Source: Allopusillimonas ginsengisoli (GTDB lineage Bacteria; Pseudomonadota; Gammaproteobacteria; Burkholderiales; Burkholderiaceae_B). Taken from it: a stretch of 64,000 nucleotides of DNA. Both the position numbers and the translations under genes were made by a program. The DNA lies in NCBI GenBank assembly GCA_005239165.1, contig RAPG01000001.1:248001-312000 (forward strand), written 5' to 3'. This document shows, piece by piece, positions 45,570 through 56,509 of the stretch. Within the stretch, counting starts at the first letter, position 1; each line of letters begins with the position of its first letter. The notes under the pieces were generated by a model. That model was not told the origin of the DNA, searched no databases, and worked only from the letters and a program-made list of their open reading frames with translations.

Positions 45570-47002
45570 TCAGTGCTTAATGGCGATGGTCTTTAGCGTA
45601 GTAAAACCATACAGCGCCTCAAAGCCTTTTTCACGACCATAGCCTGATTGCCCTGTTCCACCAAAAGGCAGCTCTACCCCGCCACCCGCGCCATAGTTGT
45701 TGATATACACCTGGCCTGACCGGATTTTGCGCGCAAAACGCATCTGGCGTGCGCCATCTTGTGTCCATACCCCTGCTACCAGGCCATAAGCCGTACTGTT
45801 GGCAATATGCAAGGCCTGCTCTTCGGTATCAAACGGGATGACAGCCAGCACGGGACCAAAGATCTCGTCCTGAGCCAGGGTGTGGTCGGGAGGTACGTCA
45901 CTGAGCAATGTAGGTACCTGATAAAACCCGCTTTGGGAGCGCTGGGGTCGAGCGCTCCCTGGGCTGCAACGGTAATGCCTGAGCCATCAGCAGTGCCCAG
46001 CAGTGTACGTACGCGCTCCAGCTGTTTTGCATTAATCAGCGGGCCGCAATCAGGGTCGTCCGAGGCGGCACCTGTGCGGGTAGCACGAAACAGCTCAGAA
46101 AGCCGCCCCACCACGTCGGCGTATATGGCGCGCTGAACCAGCAGACGACTACCCGCCGAGCAGGTTTGCCCGGCATTTTGAATAATGGCATTAAGCCAGA
46201 CCGGTAGCCCAGCTTCTATGTCGGCATCCGAAAAAACAATTTGTGGCGACTTGCCGCCGAGTTCAAGCGTTACCGGTGCAAAGTGCCCGGCGGCTGCCAG
46301 GGCAACCTGCCGGCCAGTGTCGGGCGAACCTGTAAATGAAACATGATCAATGCCAGGATGCGCGGCGAGCGCAGCACCCGCTTCAATTCCGAACCCCGTC
46401 ACAATATTGAGCGCACCAGCAGGCAGCCCGACCTCAGCGGCAATTTCGGCAACCCGCAGCAATGAAATGCAGGCATCTTCAGCAGGCTTGACCACACACG
46501 CATTGCCGGCGGCCAGCGCCGCACCCACGCTGCGCCCGAAAATTTGTAGCGGGTAGTTCCAGGGAACAATGTGGCCTGTGACCCCATGCGGCTCGCGTAC
46601 CGTCAGTACGGTGTAATCGGATGGATAAGGAATGGTTGTGCCATGCAGTTTGTCGACCGCACCGGCGTAAAATTCAAAGTAACGGGCTATGGCAGCGGCG
46701 TCGGCCATGGCCTGCGCCATGGGCTTGCCGGTGTCTCTGGATTCAAGACGGGCCAGCTCTTCTTGATGGTCAAGCAACGCGGCACTAAAACGCCACAACA
46801 GACGACTGCGCGCAGCGGGTGCCATTGCCCCCCATTTACCCTCAAACGCCTTGCGCGCGGCATGCACTGCCGACTCGACATCCGGTTGGCCTGAGCGGGC
46901 GATTTCCGCGTACAGCTGTCCGTCAGACGGGTCGAGAACCGGAAGCACCTGGCCTCCAAGGGCACTTACCCATTGATTGCCAATGAAGTTTTTGTAAATC
47001 AT
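45570..47002 (-). pseudogene. Aldehyde dehydrogenase, frameshifted
   Basis: NAD(P)-dependent aldehyde dehydrogenase superfamily member, about 477 residues when restored. The first part (from ATG 47002) has HIVPWNYPLQIFGRSVGAALAAGNACVVKPAEDA, the catalytic Glu in TLELGGKSPQIVFSDAD and the Cys in NAGQTCSAGSRLLVQ. After KAGF at about 45923-45926 the frame ends in unrelated sequence, while the correct continuation (VPTLLSDVPPDHTLAQDEIFGPVLAV, ending GYGREKGFEALYGFTTLKTIAIKH) lies in another frame. One missing T in GGTTTTATC (expected GGTTTTTATC on the minus strand) explains it. As read, about the last 113 residues, including EIFGPV and the oligomerisation end, are lost. The frame shift may be an error. 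Substrate unknown; it resembles betaine-aldehyde-type enzymes. Confidence 0.87.
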
Positions 47003-47029
47003 AGCTTCCCCTCTCGTGTGTGATTACAG

Positions 47030-48223
47030 CTAGTCGTTTGCGCGTTGCTGCAGAATGTCTACGGCAGGCAGGGTCTTGCCCTCGAGAAACTCAAGAAAGG
47101 CGCCACCGCCTGTAGAGATATAGTCAATTTTGTCAGTAATATGATACTTGGCGATTGCGGCCAGCGTATCACCGCCCCCGGCAATCGAAAACGCTTTTGA
47201 TTCGGCAATGGCACGCGCCACCACCTCTGTACCCCGGGCAAACGCATCAAACTCAAATACACCCACCGGGCCGTTCCAGACTATGGTGCCCGCCTGTTTG
47301 AGAATGCCTGCCAGTTGCTGCGCCGTCTCAGGGCCGATATCCAGAATCAGATCATCTCCGGCTACCTGATCGGCCGGTTTCACTGTGGCCTCGGCGTCGG
47401 CGCTAAATGTTTTGGCGCAGACGACATCTACCGGAATGGGTACTGCTGCCCCACGTTTTTTCATGATGTCAATAACGGCACGCGCCTGATCGGCTTGCTC
47501 GGGCTCGGCCAGTGACTTGCCTATACCCAGCCCCGCCGCCAGCAGAAAGGTGTTGGCAATGCCGCCGCCTACAATCAACTGATCGACCTTTTCAGCAAGC
47601 GCCTGCAATATCGACAGTTTGGTTGACACCTTGGAGCCTGCAACAATCGCCACCAGCGGACGGCTGGGCTCGTGCAGCGCACGCCCCAGGGCGTCGAGCT
47701 CGGCTTCGAGCAGCGGACCAGCGCACGCCACAGGTGCGTACTGAGCAATGCCATAGGTGGTTGCCTCAGCGCGATGTGCGGTACCAAAGGCATCGTTCAC
47801 GTAAACATCGCAGAGAGCAGCCATTTTTCTGGAAAGCTCTGGATCGTTTTGCTTTTCGCCGACATTGCAGCGACAATTTTCAAGCAACACTACAGTGCCG
47901 GGCGAGGTGTTAACCCCTTCGACCCAGTTTGTCACCAAGTCAACCGGCTGCCCCAGCAACTCAGACATGCGCCGCGCAACTGGCGCCAGCGTATCGCCTG
48001 GACCTACCGTGCCCTCGGTCGGCCGGCCAAGATGCGACGTGACCATAACGGCCGCACCGGCATTTAATGCCATGCGAATGGCGGGAACCGATGCCCGTAT
48101 GCGTGTGTCTTCGGTGATTTTTCCGTCGTTCAGCGGTACGTTCAGATCAGAGCGAATGAACACACGCTTGCCGGCGAGTGCATCGGTCTTGGCCAGTGAA
48201 GAAAGTGTTTTAACGGTAGTCAA
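47030..48223 (-). CDS. pgk: Phosphoglycerate kinase
   Basis: Glycolytic/gluconeogenic kinase of 397 residues. Conserved regions: [96 protein letters not shown], and the C-terminal [12 protein letters not shown] and [14 protein letters not shown]. It is between gap and the aldehyde dehydrogenase, with 27 bases to the latter. Confidence 0.96.
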   Translation of the reverse strand: MTTVKTLSSLAKTDALAGKRVFIRSDLNVPLNDGKITEDTRIRASVPAIRMALNAGAAVMVTSHLGRPTEGTVGPGDTLAPVARRMSELLGQPVDLVTNWVEGVNTSPGTVVLLENCRCNVGEKQNDPELSRKMAALCDVYVNDAFGTAHRAEATTYGIAQYAPVACAGPLLEAELDALGRALHEPSRPLVAIVAGSKVSTKLSILQALAEKVDQLIVGGGIANTFLLAAGLGIGKSLAEPEQADQARAVIDIMKKRGAAVPIPVDVVCAKTFSADAEATVKPADQVAGDDLILDIGPETAQQLAGILKQAGTIVWNGPVGVFEFDAFARGTEVVARAIAESKAFSIAGGGDTLAAIAKYHITDKIDYISTGGGAFLEFLEGKTLPAVDILQQRAND

Positions 48224-48330
48224 AATAGATACCTCGCCGTTGCGGGCTGATAAAAATAGAACGAAAGGCTTGCCGCCCGAAACAGAGCTTAACGCACGCG
48301 GCGGACTCTGCCGCCAGTGACAGACGCGCC

Positions 48331-48352
48331 AAGGGCGGGTTGCCCCGCCCTT
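48331..48352. terminator. Hairpin between gap and pgk
   Basis: AAGGGCGGG / CCCGCCCTT stem with 4-base loop in the 147-base gap between the gap stop and the pgk start. No T-run, so an mRNA-processing or partial termination role is only a guess. Confidence 0.4.
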
Positions 48353-48370
48353 GCGTCATCAACAAACCGT

Positions 48371-49384
48371 TTATTTGGCTGCCATGAGTTCAACCGTGGT
48401 GTCGAGCATGCGGTTGGAAAAGCCCCACTCATTGTCGTACCACGAAGAAACCTTGACAAGCGAACCCGAAACCTTGGTCAGGCCAGCGTCTACCGTGCTG
48501 GAAGCCGGGTCATGGTTGAAGTCAATCGAAACCAGCGGCTCATCGCAGTAGTTGAGTATGCCTTTGAGCGGACCCGACTGTGCGGCGGCTTTCAGAATGC
48601 CATTGACTTCTTCAACCGAGGTTTCGCGCGCAGCAACAAATGAGAGATCAACAATGGAGACGTTAATGGTGGGAACACGGATGGCGAACCCGTCGAGCTT
48701 GCCATTGAGCTCAGGCAGCACCAGACCAACCGCTGCCGCCGCGCCCGTATTTGTAGGGATCATGCTGTGCGTCGCCGAACGTGCGCGGCGCAGATCTGAA
48801 TGGTACACATCGCTCAGCACCTGATCGTTGGTGTAGGCGTGAATCGTGGTCATCAAACCGTTGACCAGACCGATTTCCTTGTTCAGGGGCTGAACCAGCG
48901 GCGCCAGACAATTGGTGGTGCATGACGCGTTGGAGATGACAGTATCGCTGGCTTTGAGCACGTTGTGGTTGACACCGTACACAATGGTGGCGTCAACATC
49001 TTTGCCGCCCGGTGCCGAAATAATGACTTTCTTGGCACCGCCCTTGATGTGTGCGCTGGCTTTTTCTTTAGTGGTGAACAGACCGGTGCACTCGAGCACC
49101 ACATCAACGTTCATCTCGCCCCAAGGAAGCTTGGCAGGGTCGCGCTCGGCGAGCACACGAATTTTGTCGCCATTGACCACCATGAAATCGCCATCGACTT
49201 CGACCGTGCCGGGAAACTTGCCATGCGTCGTGTCATGGCGCGTAAGGTGTGCGTTGGTTTTGGGGGCACCCAAGTCATTGATGGCCACGATCTGAATATC
49301 GTGCTTCTTGCCATCTTCATAGTGTGCACGCAGCACATTACGCCCAATGCGGCCATAGCCGTTGATCGCCACGCGAATAGTCAT
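48371..49384 (-). CDS. gap: Glyceraldehyde-3-phosphate dehydrogenase, type I
   Basis: NAD(P)-dependent GAPDH of 337 residues. N-terminal dinucleotide fold [17 protein letters not shown]; active site [53 protein letters not shown]; terminal [19 protein letters not shown] or NADP preference not judged. Located 18 bases after tkt, so cotranscribed. Confidence 0.96.
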   Translation of the reverse strand: MTIRVAINGYGRIGRNVLRAHYEDGKKHDIQIVAINDLGAPKTNAHLTRHDTTHGKFPGTVEVDGDFMVVNGDKIRVLAERDPAKLPWGEMNVDVVLECTGLFTTKEKASAHIKGGAKKVIISAPGGKDVDATIVYGVNHNVLKASDTVISNASCTTNCLAPLVQPLNKEIGLVNGLMTTIHAYTNDQVLSDVYHSDLRRARSATHSMIPTNTGAAAAVGLVLPELNGKLDGFAIRVPTINVSIVDLSFVAARETSVEEVNGILKAAAQSGPLKGILNYCDEPLVSIDFNHDPASSTVDAGLTKVSGSLVKVSSWYDNEWGFSNRMLDTTVELMAAK

Positions 49385-49402
49385 TGAAATTCTCCTAAGG
49401 GA

Positions 49403-51448
49403 TTACAGAACTTTTTCAACCGCGTCGGCAACATGCCCGGCGGTCAAGCCAAAATACTCGAACAGTGCGCCGCCCGGAGCAGAGTCGCCATAGCGATCAA
49501 TGCCCACGACAGCGCCGTCGATACCCACATATTTGTACCAGCCGTCAGTGACACCCGCCTCAACCGCCACGCGCGGCAGACCCTTGGGCAGCACAGCCTG
49601 ACGCCAGCTGTCATCTTGCTGGTCAAAAACACTGGTGCATGGCATGGACACCACACGCACCGCAATGCCTTTGGCCGCGAGCTGCTCCTGGGCACCAAGC
49701 GCCAGTGCAACCTCGGAGCCGGTGGCGATAATGACGGCGCGTGCGCCCTCAGCATCGCGCAACACATAACCACCACGACGAATGGCAGCAAGGGTGTGGC
49801 TATCGCGGGGCACGAAATCAAGATTTTGACGCGACAGCAACAGTGCGGACGGGCCGCCATCACGCACAGTCATGCCCACGCTGACCGGACGCTCAATGGC
49901 ATGAACCCATGCGACCGCAGTTTCAGTGGTGTCGCAAGGACGCCATACGTGCAGATTGGGAATGAGCCTGAGGCTGGCCGCATGCTCGACAGACTGATGG
50001 GTGGGACCGTCTTCACCCAGACCGATGGAGTCGTGCGTAAAAACATAAACCACACGCTGCTTCATGAGTGCCGCCATGCGAATGGCATTGCGGCAATAGT
50101 CTGAAAATGTAAGAAAGGTGCCGCCAAATGGAAGGTAGCCGCCATGAAGGGCAATACCATTCATGATGGCGGCCATGCCAAATTCGCGCACGCCGTAATT
50201 AATATGACGCCCGAAACTTAAATGGCTGTTGCCCGCACGCACGGGATGGACACCCTTCCAGTCAGTAAGATTGGAGCCGGTAAGGTCAGCAGACCCGCCC
50301 AGCATTTCGGGCAGCATATCAACCAGTGCCGTAATGGCAAGCTGGGAAGCCTTGCGGGTGGCGACTGTTTCAGCCTTTTGGTCAGTGGCCTCAATAAAGG
50401 CCTGTGCCTGGCTGGCGAAACCAGAAGGCAGTTCGCTTGCCATGCGCCGGGTGAACTCGGCGGCTTCGGCGGGGTAGGCGGCAGCATAGGCGTCAAAGCG
50501 CTGCTGCCATGTCGACTGCAACTGCGCCCCCCTGGCTTTGCCATCCCAGTGGGCATAGACTTCAGCAGGAATTTCGAAAGGTGCATAAGGCCAGTGCAGT
50601 GCTGCACGCGTGGCCTGTACTTCTTGAGCACCCAGAGCAGCACCGTGTACCTTGGCTGTGCCGGCGGCATTGGGTGAGCCCTTGCCGATTATGGTGCGGC
50701 AACATATAAGTGTAGGACCTACACCCTGCCCGGCAAACGCTTTCGCCTTGGCGATGGCGGCTTCGACGGATGCAGCGTCGTGGCCGTCTACATCACGAAT
50801 GACGTTCCAGCCGTAGCTCTCAAAGCGCTGGGGCGTGTTGTCGCCAAACCAGTTCTGAACCTCGCCGTCGATAGAAATGCCGTTGTCATCGTAAAACACG
50901 ATAAGCTTGGACAACTTGAGCGTGCCAGCCAGCGAGCAGGCCTCGTGCGAAATGCCTTCCATCAGGCAGCCGTCGCCAGCAAACGCGTAGGTCAGGTGAT
51001 CAACAATGGCGTGACCGTCGCGGTTGAACTCTTGCGCCAGCAAGGCTTCGGACAACGCCATGCCAACGGCATTGGCAAGCCCCTGCCCCAGCGGCCCCGT
51101 AGTGGTTTCAACCCCTGCGGTGATACCGACTTCGGGATGACCGGGCGTGCGCGAGTGCAGCTGCCTGAAATTGCGAAGCTCTTCGATGGGAAGGTCATAA
51201 CCCGTAAGATGCAGCAAGGCATAGATAAGCATGGACCCGTGGCCATTCGACAGCACAAAGCGGTCGCGGTCAGCCCATGTGGGATCAGCCGGATTGTGCC
51301 GCAAATGCCGCGTCCAGAGGACTTCGGCAATATCGGCCATGCCCATGGGGGCACCAGGGTGGCCAGAATTGGCTTGTTGAACCGCATCCATCGACAGGGC
51401 GCGTATGGCGTTTGCCATGGTTAGATCTTGGGCAGGCGTAAGGCTCAT
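49403..51448 (-). CDS. tkt: Transketolase
   Basis: Thiamine-diphosphate enzyme of the pentose phosphate pathway. From ATG 51448 ([36 protein letters not shown] in outline) it has 681 residues, normal length. ThDP/Mg motif region [18 protein letters not shown], and DDNGISIDG; pyrimidine-domain [24 protein letters not shown]. An upstream start adds 11 residues unlike the family. It heads the tkt-gap-pgk group. Confidence 0.95.
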   Translation of the reverse strand: MSLTPAQDLTMANAIRALSMDAVQQANSGHPGAPMGMADIAEVLWTRHLRHNPADPTWADRDRFVLSNGHGSMLIYALLHLTGYDLPIEELRNFRQLHSRTPGHPEVGITAGVETTTGPLGQGLANAVGMALSEALLAQEFNRDGHAIVDHLTYAFAGDGCLMEGISHEACSLAGTLKLSKLIVFYDDNGISIDGEVQNWFGDNTPQRFESYGWNVIRDVDGHDAASVEAAIAKAKAFAGQGVGPTLICCRTIIGKGSPNAAGTAKVHGAALGAQEVQATRAALHWPYAPFEIPAEVYAHWDGKARGAQLQSTWQQRFDAYAAAYPAEAAEFTRRMASELPSGFASQAQAFIEATDQKAETVATRKASQLAITALVDMLPEMLGGSADLTGSNLTDWKGVHPVRAGNSHLSFGRHINYGVREFGMAAIMNGIALHGGYLPFGGTFLTFSDYCRNAIRMAALMKQRVVYVFTHDSIGLGEDGPTHQSVEHAASLRLIPNLHVWRPCDTTETAVAWVHAIERPVSVGMTVRDGGPSALLLSRQNLDFVPRDSHTLAAIRRGGYVLRDAEGARAVIIATGSEVALALGAQEQLAAKGIAVRVVSMPCTSVFDQQDDSWRQAVLPKGLPRVAVEAGVTDGWYKYVGIDGAVVGIDRYGDSAPGGALFEYFGLTAGHVADAVEKVL

Positions 51449-51596
51449 CGAACACTCGCAAAAGGCGCAGCCCATGCACAATCAGGCGGGCCTAATCATT
51501 AAGAGGATTGGCAAAGCCCTAGATTTTACCATTCGGGGCAAGACGTGCCGAATACAGTACTATTCCGTTAAAACCCTACCGCCTTCGTGTCATTTC

Positions 51597-52331
51597 ATGC
51601 CATCACCGCGTTTTTATCATTCCGGCCCCCTGGCCGCCCACACCACGGTCGCCCTGCCTGATACTCAGGCGCACCATGCCATCCGTGTGCTGCGGCTCAA
51701 GCCGGACGCCTCCATCACTCTGTTTGATGGACTAGGCGGCGAATACCCTGCACGCCTGATCATAGACGGCAAGCGCGGGTATGCAGCACTGGGCGAACAT
51801 CTGGCCGTCGAGGCCGAAATTGCGGGCCGCCTGACCCTGGTTCAGGGCGTTGCGTCAGGCGACAAAATGGACTGGGTCATTGAGAAAGCTGTCGAACTCG
51901 GTGCCACCGCTGTTGCACCCATATTTGCGCACCGCAGCGTGCTGCAACTGTCGGGGGAGCGACTGCGCAAACGTCTTGAACATTGGCGCCGTGTAGCGCA
52001 GTCAGCCAGCGAGCAATGCGGGCGCAACCGCCTGCTGCAGCTGCATAACCCCTGCAGCCTGGCTCAGTACCTGACACAGGCTGCGTCTGCAGGCACCACA
52101 CGGGTATTTTGTCACCCTGAAGCATCCATGACACTGGCCCAGGCGCTGGCAGCAGGCACCAGCGACATCACACTGCTGGTAGGGCCCGAAGGCGGCTGGT
52201 CAGACGAAGAAATGTCAGTGGCGGCGCACCATAACCTGACGCCCGTAAGTTTTGGCCCGCGGGTGCTGCGCACAGAAACCGCAGGCCTGGCGTTGATTTC
52301 GGCAACGGTCGCACTTATGGGCTGGACCTGA
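51597..52331 (+). CDS. rsmE: 16S rRNA (uracil-1498-N3)-methyltransferase RsmE
   Basis: SPOUT methyltransferase of 244 residues from ATG 51597. N-terminal PUA-like domain (HHAIRVLRLKPDASITLFDGLGGEY), then KMDWVIEKAVELGATAVAPIFAHRSVL, and the C-terminal knot: TLLVGPEGGWSDEEMSVA and FGPRVLRTETAGLALISA. The frame is open 64 codons further upstream, but that portion overlaps the tkt promoter region and lacks family similarity. It is divergent from tkt. Confidence 0.93.
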   Translation: MPSPRFYHSGPLAAHTTVALPDTQAHHAIRVLRLKPDASITLFDGLGGEYPARLIIDGKRGYAALGEHLAVEAEIAGRLTLVQGVASGDKMDWVIEKAVELGATAVAPIFAHRSVLQLSGERLRKRLEHWRRVAQSASEQCGRNRLLQLHNPCSLAQYLTQAASAGTTRVFCHPEASMTLAQALAAGTSDITLLVGPEGGWSDEEMSVAAHHNLTPVSFGPRVLRTETAGLALISATVALMGWT

Positions 52332-52338
52332 GTTTCAG

Positions 52339-52806
52339 TCAGTCGGTGCTGCTGGCTTCAGAAGGTGCCGGCTCGTGACTGGGTTCAGGGTCGGGGTGTT
52401 TGCCTGCGTGCACAACGCCGTAAGCAAACCGGCTGTCGTTATTGGCAGCAAAATCGGCAGCATCGGCACATACGGCCAGAATGGCCTCTGAATCTGCGGC
52501 CAGAGCAGGATCACCCGAGTGCAGATGGTCAAACCACAAAAACAGACCGTTTTTGTGGTCAAGCACGGTATCGCACAGGCAATCGTACAACGCGTCAAGA
52601 TTGCTTCCGAAGAACTCAGGGAAATCAACCGCCTTAACGATAGCTCGCAATACCGCCGAGCGGCTGCGCGCACGATCGCAATTGACAACGAACGCTGTCA
52701 TCTCTGCGGCCTGTGCGGCGTCCAGGGCTTGCTGCTGCGTAAGGGCAGACACGTCGATCAAACCGCCTTTTTGCAATTTCGCTTGCAACGACTGCGCTTG
52801 GCTCAT
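52339..52806 (-). CDS. Barstar family protein (no barnase seen)
   Basis: 155-residue protein with a barstar-like core: DFPEFFGSNLDALYDCLCDTVLD, the region where barstar proteins bind and block barnase-type RNases (the Asp and Gly-rich loop), and a WFDHLH continuation. The C-terminal 25 residues are Pro/Glu/Ser-rich and outside the fold. No barnase-like ribonuclease is in the window. The start codon overlaps the patatin stop as ATGA, so it is cotranslated with a phospholipase gene. The role in this context is unknown. Confidence 0.82.
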   Translation of the reverse strand: MSQAQSLQAKLQKGGLIDVSALTQQQALDAAQAAEMTAFVVNCDRARSRSAVLRAIVKAVDFPEFFGSNLDALYDCLCDTVLDHKNGLFLWFDHLHSGDPALAADSEAILAVCADAADFAANNDSRFAYGVVHAGKHPDPEPSHEPAPSEASSTD

Positions 52807-54017
52807 TGCTGCGCCTCCTTAAAAAACGCTTTTACTTCATCAACACGGCTCATACTATCGGCTCGACCAAGACGGATAAGTTCCTGAGTAAAACTGGACT
52901 CAAACAATAAATATGAGATGAGCGCACCGCCAGTTGTCGGGCCTGAGGCCGACGATACACCAAGAACACGGAAAAGGGTACGCGCTGCGTAGGGCAGTTG
53001 CTTGATATGCGCCAGCGCCATTTCGTCCAGCGAGCGGCTTGGTGTAATCAAAAAAGAACTGACTGGTCGCAGTGCAAGGCTTTTTAGTTCATTTTCAGGC
53101 AGCAATGCAAGCAAATCATTGATGCGTTGCATTCGTTCCACATCCATCGACAGACTATCCAGAAAAATATTGGACAGCGCATGCCCGCCAATCTGGGCCA
53201 GTGACGGGTAAGGGGGGTCTATGCACTGCTCGCCAGGGTGGATGTCGTCTTTGTGACCGGTGCCGATCACACAGACTTTATCGGCTCCCAAATGGATGGC
53301 CGGGCTCATGGGCGCAAGCTGACGCATGGAACCATCGCCACACCACTGCGTCTGCCCCCCAACCAGCATGGCCTGCGCCGGAAAGATAAAGGGAATAGAG
53401 CTGGACGCCAGAAGGTGGTCAACGCCGATATGGCCAGGAATGGCTCGCCGCAGTGAGCGCTGCCAGGGCTTAATGGTGCCGTTTGACTGATAGAACGTAA
53501 GATGCTCGCCCGTGGTGTAGGCAGTAGCAGTAATTGCCAGCGCCCGCAGCCTGCCCGCAGCAAGATTGCCTTGAAGCCGGTCAAAATCAACCGTGCTCTT
53601 AAGCAACTGACCCAGCGGCTTGTTGTCTAGCAGCGAGTGCGGCTGCTGGCGATGCAAATCGGGCATGAACCAGCCGGCTGCCAGCATGGTGAGCCAGCGC
53701 AGGCCTGTGCGCAGCAAGCGCGGCGCATCAGCATAGTAAATATCGCCCGTATGCAGCCCGCCCCACAGTTCGTCAAGCCGGTTGACAGCGTAGTGGATAT
53801 CATCCGCCCTGCATGCCAGGGCGGCAGCGTTGATGGCACCCGCCGAAGACCCGCAGATAATGGCGAAAGGGTTGGTGAAATCGGGAGAACGGTGGGGATC
53901 AAGAATTTCGAGTATGCCCGACAGCACACCCACTTGATAAGCGGCACGGGCTCCCCCTCCCGGGAGCACCAGGCCAACACCACCCCCGTTGCCAGAATTA
54001 AATTGCCCGGTTGGCAT
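52803..54017 (-). CDS. Patatin-like phospholipase
   Basis: Ser-Asp dyad lipase of 404 residues. Oxyanion-hole motif GLVLPGGGARAAYQVGVL, nucleophile GSSAG (IICGSSAGAINAAAL), and the catalytic Asp in WCGDGSMRQ are all present, so it should be active. Hydrolyses acyl ester bonds in membrane lipids; substrate not predicted. The gene lies between maeB (20-base overlap) and barstar (4-base overlap). A hydrophobic C-terminal region (GALISYLLFESSF) is consistent with membrane contact. Confidence 0.9.
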   Translation of the reverse strand: MPTGQFNSGNGGGVGLVLPGGGARAAYQVGVLSGILEILDPHRSPDFTNPFAIICGSSAGAINAAALACRADDIHYAVNRLDELWGGLHTGDIYYADAPRLLRTGLRWLTMLAAGWFMPDLHRQQPHSLLDNKPLGQLLKSTVDFDRLQGNLAAGRLRALAITATAYTTGEHLTFYQSNGTIKPWQRSLRRAIPGHIGVDHLLASSSIPFIFPAQAMLVGGQTQWCGDGSMRQLAPMSPAIHLGADKVCVIGTGHKDDIHPGEQCIDPPYPSLAQIGGHALSNIFLDSLSMDVERMQRINDLLALLPENELKSLALRPVSSFLITPSRSLDEMALAHIKQLPYAARTLFRVLGVSSASGPTTGGALISYLLFESSFTQELIRLGRADSMSRVDEVKAFFKEAQQ

Positions 54018-56286
54018 CTAGAACAGTAAGCGCCGCCATATTCACGATGCGCCGCACGGTTGAACTGGACGTAAGGATATGCACTGGTGCGTTAACGCCC
54101 AGCAGAAATGGGCCTACAGCGACGTTGCCGCCTGCAGCCGTCTTGAGCAGGTTATACGCGATATTGCCGGCATCAACATTGGGGCAGACCAGCAAATTGG
54201 CTTCGCCTTGCAGAGTCGAGGCTGGCATGATGCGTTTGCGCAGTACCTCATCAAGTGCGCAGTCGCCATGCATCTCGCCATCAATTTCGAGTTCGGGGTC
54301 ACGCTCGCGTATGAGCGCCAGCGCTTCCTGCATTTTGGTGCCAGATGAGGAACTGCCAGTGCCGAAGTTGGAGCGTGACAGCAAGGCCACCTTAGGCACC
54401 ATATTGAGACGGCGCATTTCGGCAGCGGCCGCCAGAGTGATGTCAGCAAGCTGGCTGGCATCGGGGTTGTCGTTGACGTGCGTGTCGGCCAGCGCCACAG
54501 TGCGCTCGGCCAGCATGAGTATATTCATGGCGGAGTAAATAGTGGCACCTGGAGCCTTGCCAATAACCTGGTCGATGAATTCAAGATGATTGGAATACGT
54601 GCCCACCGTACCACACACCATGCCGTCGGCATCACCCTGTTTTACCATCATTGCACCGATCAGCGTGAGACGGCGGCGCATCTCGACGCGCGCCATTTCT
54701 TTGGTGATGCCACGGCGACACATGAGTTCCCAGTAGGTGGTCCAGTACTGGTGGAAACGCTCATCGTAATCGGGGTTGGTGACCTCGACTTCATCGCCCA
54801 GACGTATACGCAGGCCAAAACGCTTGATGCGATCAGCCAGCACCGAGGGCCGCCCAACCAGTATCGGCTTGGCCAGCTTCTCGTCGATAATGATCTGTAC
54901 AGCCCGCAGTACGCGCTCGTCCTCCCCTTCGGTGAACACAATACGGGCCTTGCCGCCATCACGCACCAGCTTCTTGGCCGTGGAAAACAGCGGCTTCATA
55001 AATGAGCCTGAACGATACAGAAACTGCTGCAGCCGTTCGGCATAGGCTTCGAGGTCAGCAATGGGACGGGTAGCAACACCGTCGGCCATGCCAGCCCTTG
55101 CCACCTCAACCGCTATGCGCACAATCAAGCGCGGATCAAAGGGCTTAGGAATAAAGTACTCGGGCCCAAACGAAACACCATATGTGCCATAGGCCGCCGC
55201 CACCACATCGTTTTGTTCTTCGCGTGCCAGCTTGCAAATGGCCATGACGGCGGCCTTTTCCATGCCGCGCGTAATGGTGGTTGCTCCGATGTCGAGCGAG
55301 CCACGAAAAATATACGGAAAGCACAGAACGTTATTAACCTGATTGGGGTAATCAGACCTGCCGGTTGCCATGACGATGTCATCGCGCACGGCGTGTGCAT
55401 CTTCAGGGAGAATTTCGGGAGAAGGATTGGCCAGCGCGAGAATAAGCGGCCTTGCCGCCATTTTCTTGACCATGTCGGGCTTGAGCACCCCACCTGCCGA
55501 CAGGCCCAGAAACACATCAGCTCCGGCAATGATGTCGTCCAGCACTCTGGCATCGGTAGGCTGGGCAAACCGCGCTTTATCGGGATCCATGAGTACGGTG
55601 CGCCCCTGATACACCACTCCTTCAATGTCAGACACCCAGATATTGGCCAGCGGCAACCCAAAATCAACCATGAGATCCAGGCATGTCAGTGCCGCCGCAC
55701 CCGCGCCTGACACAACAACCTTGACCTGAGAGATGTCTTTGCCGACGACCTCCAGACCATTGATAAACGCAGAAGTGACGCAGATGGCTGTGCCGTGCTG
55801 ATCGTCGTGAAATACCGGAATACGCATGCGCTCACGCAGCTTGCGCTCTACGGTAAAGCACTCGGGTGCCTTGATGTCTTCGAGGTTGATGCCACCAAAC
55901 GTAGGTTCAAGGCCGGCAATGATGTCCACTAGCTTATCGGGGTCGGTTTCGTTGATTTCTATGTCGAACACATCAATGTCGGCAAATTTTTTGAATAATA
56001 CGGCCTTGCCTTCCATGACTGGCTTGGACGCCAGCGGACCGATATTGCCCAACCCCAGCACTGCCGTGCCATTGGTAATCACACCTACGAGATTACCGCG
56101 CCCCGTATACCGGACAGCGTTGCGTTCGTCAGCCACGATTTCCTCGCATGCCGCCGCCACCCCTGGCGAATAGGCCAATGCAAGGTCACGCTGGTTAGAA
56201 AGCTGCTTTGTGGGCGTGACCGAAATTTTGCCGGGACGGCCGTGTTCGTGATATTCGAGCGCGGCGGTGCGTAGTGAGTCTTCCAT
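53998..56286 (-). CDS. maeB: NADP-dependent malic enzyme with phosphotransacetylase-like domain
   Basis: 762-residue MaeB-type enzyme. The malic-enzyme half (about 1-410) includes [55 protein letters not shown] and [16 protein letters not shown]. The C-terminal half (about 430-762) resembles phosphotransacetylase ([31 protein letters not shown] and [19 protein letters not shown]), which in E. coli MaeB is regulatory rather than catalytic. It feeds pyruvate and NADPH; the CoA-ester cluster at 24-29 kb would yield related C4/C2 units. Confidence 0.93.
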   Translation of the reverse strand: MEDSLRTAALEYHEHGRPGKISVTPTKQLSNQRDLALAYSPGVAAACEEIVADERNAVRYTGRGNLVGVITNGTAVLGLGNIGPLASKPVMEGKAVLFKKFADIDVFDIEINETDPDKLVDIIAGLEPTFGGINLEDIKAPECFTVERKLRERMRIPVFHDDQHGTAICVTSAFINGLEVVGKDISQVKVVVSGAGAAALTCLDLMVDFGLPLANIWVSDIEGVVYQGRTVLMDPDKARFAQPTDARVLDDIIAGADVFLGLSAGGVLKPDMVKKMAARPLILALANPSPEILPEDAHAVRDDIVMATGRSDYPNQVNNVLCFPYIFRGSLDIGATTITRGMEKAAVMAICKLAREEQNDVVAAAYGTYGVSFGPEYFIPKPFDPRLIVRIAVEVARAGMADGVATRPIADLEAYAERLQQFLYRSGSFMKPLFSTAKKLVRDGGKARIVFTEGEDERVLRAVQIIIDEKLAKPILVGRPSVLADRIKRFGLRIRLGDEVEVTNPDYDERFHQYWTTYWELMCRRGITKEMARVEMRRRLTLIGAMMVKQGDADGMVCGTVGTYSNHLEFIDQVIGKAPGATIYSAMNILMLAERTVALADTHVNDNPDASQLADITLAAAAEMRRLNMVPKVALLSRSNFGTGSSSSGTKMQEALALIRERDPELEIDGEMHGDCALDEVLRKRIMPASTLQGEANLLVCPNVDAGNIAYNLLKTAAGGNVAVGPFLLGVNAPVHILTSSSTVRRIVNMAALTVLDANRAI

Positions 56287-56471
56287 GGTTGGGCCTGTGG
56301 CGGTTGATTAAAAAGAAAGACGCCCATTTTATCCCCATGTACTGATTTGCCATAAGGCAGAATGTCTGTAGGCCACATGGAGTCGGAGATATACCCACAA
56401 GCAGAAACGTGTCTGGACAACGCCACCGCGCCTGCGAAGCGGAGGTCTGGCATGACACTGCGTGAGGCCGC

Positions 56472-56509
56472 CAGTTAGAGACCCTGCCCTCAGTTAGAGA
56501 TCCTGACCG
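56472..56509. repeat. 19-bp tandem duplication at the 3' end of the FAD-type gene
   Basis: CAGTTAGAGACCCTGCCCT (56472-56490) followed directly by CAGTTAGAGATCCTGACCG (56491-56509). The second copy includes the stop codon and last residues of the adjacent minus-strand gene; the first copy lies just beyond the stop and repeats a stop-like TAA. The 208-base gap 56287-56493 holds no other recognised feature. Confidence 0.75.

Noticed and set aside
52339..54017. Patatin-barstar as a toxin-antitoxin pair
   Set aside because: Barstar proteins are known to bind barnase-like RNases, and there is no evidence here that a patatin lipase is a toxin or is bound. Kept only as an open question in the findings.
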